Shown here one piece after another: positions 61,831-64,000 of a stretch of DNA of 64,000 nucleotides. Made by a program: the position numbers and the translations under genes. Source of the DNA: Minwuia sp. (GTDB lineage: Bacteria > Pseudomonadota > Alphaproteobacteria > Minwuiales > Minwuiaceae); NCBI GenBank assembly GCA_029210175.1, contig JARGPL010000019.1, forward strand, positions 186,001 through 250,000. The letters are read 5' to 3'. The notes below the pieces were generated by a model that was not told the origin of the DNA, did not search any database, and saw only the letters and a program-made list of their open reading frames with translations. How positions within the stretch are numbered: the first letter of the stretch is position 1; every line of letters starts with the position of its first letter.

Positions 61831-62736
61831 ATGAGTGAAACAACAGAATCAGGCCGGTCGGTCCCCCGTTCGATGCAGGTCGCGCCGCAGCCGGATCATC
61901 CGGACCTGACCCGTCGCATGACCGGCATCGACCACACCGGTGCCCCCATCGACACCTCCGTGACCGTGGAGCACGCCCTGACCCTGTTCCTGAACGGGCA
62001 GGAGATCGTGACGATGATGACCATCGGTGATCATCCCGAATGCCTGGCGGTCGGATATCTGACCAATCAGAACATGCTGCGGGCAGATGACGACCTGACG
62101 TCGGTCGATGTGGACACGAAAAAGGGCCATGTCTTCGTGAAGACCGCCCGGCGCACCGATTACGAGTGGAAACTGAAACGCCGGACCCTGACGTCGGGTT
62201 GCGCCCAGGGCACGGCCTTCGGCGATGTGATGGAACGCTTTGACGAAGTGCGGCTGGACCCGGCGGCACGGCTGCAGACATCCTGGCTCTACGCCCTGTC
62301 GCGCCAGATCAACCAGACGCCGTCGCTGTATCTGACAGCCGGGGCCATTCATGGCTGCGTGCTGTGCGAACAGGACAGGCCCCTGATCTACATGGAAGAC
62401 GTCGGACGCCACAATGCGGTCGACAAGATCGCCGGATACATGCGCCTGAACGACATCACGCCAGCCGGCAAATGCTTCTACACCACCGGGCGCCTGACCT
62501 CCGAAATGGTCATCAAGACCGTGCAGATGGAACTGCCGATCCTGATCTCCCGCTCCGGCTTCACCGCGTCCGGTGTCGAACTGGCGCGCCAGGCCAACCT
62601 GACCCTGATCGGACGGGCGAAGGGCAAACGTTTCATCTGCCTTGCCGGGGCGGAACGGCTGGTCTTTGACCAGAACCCCGACACGGTGGCGGAGGAGGCA
62701 TCGGGCCGGAACCGGAAGGGCGCCCACGATGACTGA
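61831..62736 (+). CDS. fdhD: Formate dehydrogenase accessory sulfurtransferase FdhD
   Basis: FdhD carries sulfur from a cysteine desulfurase to the molybdenum cofactor of formate dehydrogenase. The 301-aa protein has VEHALTLFLNGQEIVTMM, GYLTNQNML, the active-site loop TSGCAQGTAFG with one Cys, AGAIHGCVLCEQDRPLIYMEDVGRHNAVDKIAG and TTGRLTSEMVIKTVQMELPILISRSG. Length and motifs are complete. The active-site loop has a single Cys, as in many FdhD proteins. It overlaps mobA by 8 bp. The formate dehydrogenase genes themselves are not in the window. Confidence 0.96.
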   Translation: MSETTESGRSVPRSMQVAPQPDHPDLTRRMTGIDHTGAPIDTSVTVEHALTLFLNGQEIVTMMTIGDHPECLAVGYLTNQNMLRADDDLTSVDVDTKKGHVFVKTARRTDYEWKLKRRTLTSGCAQGTAFGDVMERFDEVRLDPAARLQTSWLYALSRQINQTPSLYLTAGAIHGCVLCEQDRPLIYMEDVGRHNAVDKIAGYMRLNDITPAGKCFYTTGRLTSEMVIKTVQMELPILISRSGFTASGVELARQANLTLIGRAKGKRFICLAGAERLVFDQNPDTVAEEASGRNRKGAHDD

Positions 62737-63364
62737 AACATCTGCCACGAAGGTCGCCGGACTGGTGCTGGCCGGTGGGCTGGCACGACGCATGGGTGGC
62801 GGTGCCAAGGCACTGCTGATGCTGGCAGACAGGCCGATGCTGGCCCATGTGCTGGACCGGATCACGCCGCAGTGCGGCACGATGGCGCTGAACGCCAATG
62901 GCGACCCGCGGGCCTACGACAGTTTCGGCCTGCCCGTCCTGCCCGATGTGGTGGACGGTTTTGCCGGTCCCCTCGCCGGGGTTCTGACCGGTCTGGAGTG
63001 GCTGGCGCTGACCGATGCCGACTGGCTGCTGACCGTGCCGACCGACGCACCGTTCCTGCCGCATGACCTTGTTCAGCGCCTGCAGGCGGCGGTGGTTGAC
63101 GGGGTGGAGGTCGCCGTGGCCCGGTCGGATGGCCGGACCCATCCGGTCGTCGCGCTTTGGCACGCATCACTGCTGCAGCCGTTGAGGGTTGCGCTGGTGG
63201 AACAGGACATCCGCAAGATCGACCGCTTCACGGCGACCCGTCAGACAGTCCATGTTGACTGGGACACAGCGGCGGGGGACCCCTTCGTCAACATCAACAC
63301 ACCCGATGAACTGGAAGCGGCCGCGACAGCCCTTTCGGTCCGCCAGGAAAGCGCAACGCCATGA
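62729..63364 (+). CDS. mobA: Molybdenum cofactor guanylyltransferase MobA
   Basis: MobA attaches GMP to molybdopterin to make the bis-MGD cofactor used by formate dehydrogenase and related enzymes. The 211-aa protein has the nucleotidyltransferase motif VAGLVLAGGLARRMGGGAKALL, GFAGPLAGVLTGLEWL, and LLTVPTDAPFLPHDL with the metal-binding Asp. FVNINTPDELEAAA ends the protein. ATG at 62729 overlaps fdhD. Co-expression with fdhD fits a shared role in supplying mature molybdenum cofactor. Confidence 0.95.
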   Translation: MTETSATKVAGLVLAGGLARRMGGGAKALLMLADRPMLAHVLDRITPQCGTMALNANGDPRAYDSFGLPVLPDVVDGFAGPLAGVLTGLEWLALTDADWLLTVPTDAPFLPHDLVQRLQAAVVDGVEVAVARSDGRTHPVVALWHASLLQPLRVALVEQDIRKIDRFTATRQTVHVDWDTAAGDPFVNINTPDELEAAATALSVRQESATP

Positions 63365-64000
63365 CGACACTGCCAGAACGCGCCTTGCGCCCGCGCCGCA
63401 GCTTCATCTTTTCCCCCGGTCTGCGCCCGGACATGTTCCCCAAGGCACTGGCCAGCGGCACGGACATCGTCTGCGTCGAACTGGAAGACGGCATCGCCCC
63501 GAAGGACAAGGCCGCAGCCCGCGCCCATGGCCTGGCCCTGTTCGCCGAACCTCAGGCTGATGACGGTGTGGAACGGATTGTCCGCATCAACTGCCTGCGG
63601 ACGGCTTTCGGCATGGCAGACGTCCAGGCCGTGCTGGACAGCGACACCCCGCCGCCAGCCCTGATGCTGCCCAAGGTCATGACACCGGATGAGATTGTCT
63701 GGCTGGATGACCTGCTGACCGAACGGGGACATGACACCCGCCTGCACGTGATCATCGAAACCAATCAGGCGCTGGAACGGGCCACCGAACTGGCGCACGC
63801 CAGCCCGCGCGTCGATGCCCTGTTCTTCGGCGGCGTCGACATGGCGGCTGAGCTACGTTGCGTCAACGCGTGGGAGCCGCTGCTCTACGCCCGGTCCCGT
63901 ATTGTCCATGCGGCAGCCAGTGCCGGGATCGACGCCATCGATGTGCCCTGGCTGGATCTGGACGACATGGACGGCATGGCGGAGGAAGCTCGCCGCGCCC
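63361..64000 (+). CDS. CoA ester lyase (CitE/HpcH-HpaI family), 3' end outside window
   Basis: The ATG at 63361 overlaps the mobA stop (ATGA), and the frame stays open to the window edge (213 codons). The N-terminal part matches the CitE-like aldolase fold: RRSFIFSPGLRPDMFPKALASG, DIVCVELEDGIAPKDKAAAR, IVRINCLRT, LMLPKVMTPDEI, LHVIIETNQALERA and ALFFGGVDMAAELR. The conserved Glu/Asp of VELEDG and the Arg of VRIN bind magnesium and CoA ester. Family members cleave citramalyl-, malyl- or citryl-CoA. The substrate cannot be set from a partial sequence. Confidence 0.9.
   Translation, partial: MTTLPERALRPRRSFIFSPGLRPDMFPKALASGTDIVCVELEDGIAPKDKAAARAHGLALFAEPQADDGVERIVRINCLRTAFGMADVQAVLDSDTPPPALMLPKVMTPDEIVWLDDLLTERGHDTRLHVIIETNQALERATELAHASPRVDALFFGGVDMAAELRCVNAWEPLLYARSRIVHAAASAGIDAIDVPWLDLDDMDGMAEEARRA

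Overview
The window is a high-GC chromosomal segment of an alphaproteobacterium, most likely a Rhodospirillales-type heterotroph. The evidence is gene order and gene content: serS-surE-pcm-nlpD-like, miaA-ilvB-ilvN-ilvC opposite serB, an imuA-imuB-dnaE2 mutagenesis cassette behind a GAAC-N7-GAAC LexA box, an ornithine-lipid acyltransferase, sarcosine oxidase subunits, a TRAP transporter and acyl-CoA enzymes. The genus cannot be named from sequence reading alone. No phage, CRISPR array, integrase or complete IS element was seen. One IS3-family remnant, one decayed EamA gene and an AT-rich accessory islet at the left edge are the signs of gene turnover.

Layout: 1-660 is an AT-rich islet with very small ORFs, including a probable 57-aa membrane protein. 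687-4533 (minus) is the serS-surE-pcm-LysM/LytM lipoprotein operon. 4672-10589 holds an epoxide-hydrolase-like enzyme, a Sel1-repeat protein, a GFA-fold protein, an Fe-S protein, an acyl-CoA dehydrogenase and an outer-membrane porin-like protein. 10976-16728 is the SOS-controlled translesion cassette. 16833-24287 mixes remnants, a Cys-nucleophile hydrolase, MipA/OmpV, a broken EamA gene, a SnoaL-like protein, a 3-hydroxyisobutyrate-dehydrogenase-like enzyme, a VTT-domain membrane protein and an O-methyltransferase. 24330-26108 (minus) is a compact probable metal-uptake module: His-rich secreted protein, HupE/UreJ membrane protein and membrane-anchored protein.

26473-31157 (minus) is miaA plus branched-chain amino-acid synthesis. 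31156-32846 is serB plus an enoyl-CoA hydratase. 33000-38427 is a complete peptide/nickel-type ABC importer. 38539-44085 holds small metabolic genes, a SDR, a LysM membrane protein, a LOG-family protein and icd with a clear promoter and terminator. 44275-48105 encodes sarcosine oxidase delta, alpha and gamma subunits without beta. 48186-55117 holds a GST, an xseA-M23 peptidase-dehydrogenase operon and a DctPQM TRAP transporter. tRNA-Glu(TTC) lies at 55278. The right end has a single-domain response regulator, a GlcG-like protein, an acyl-CoA synthetase, an OlsB-like acyltransferase, MarC, CysQ, a SDR, and an fdhD-mobA-CoA-lyase operon cut by the window edge.

Points for follow-up: a two-copy structured intergenic element (22292 and 26391), a parS-like palindrome at 48811 with a weaker match at 59407, two divergent gene pairs whose start codons overlap on opposite strands, the same kind of G-rich hexamer repeat inside imuB and cysQ, the His-rich/HupE/anchor module, and a perfect 15-bp inverted repeat at 59293.
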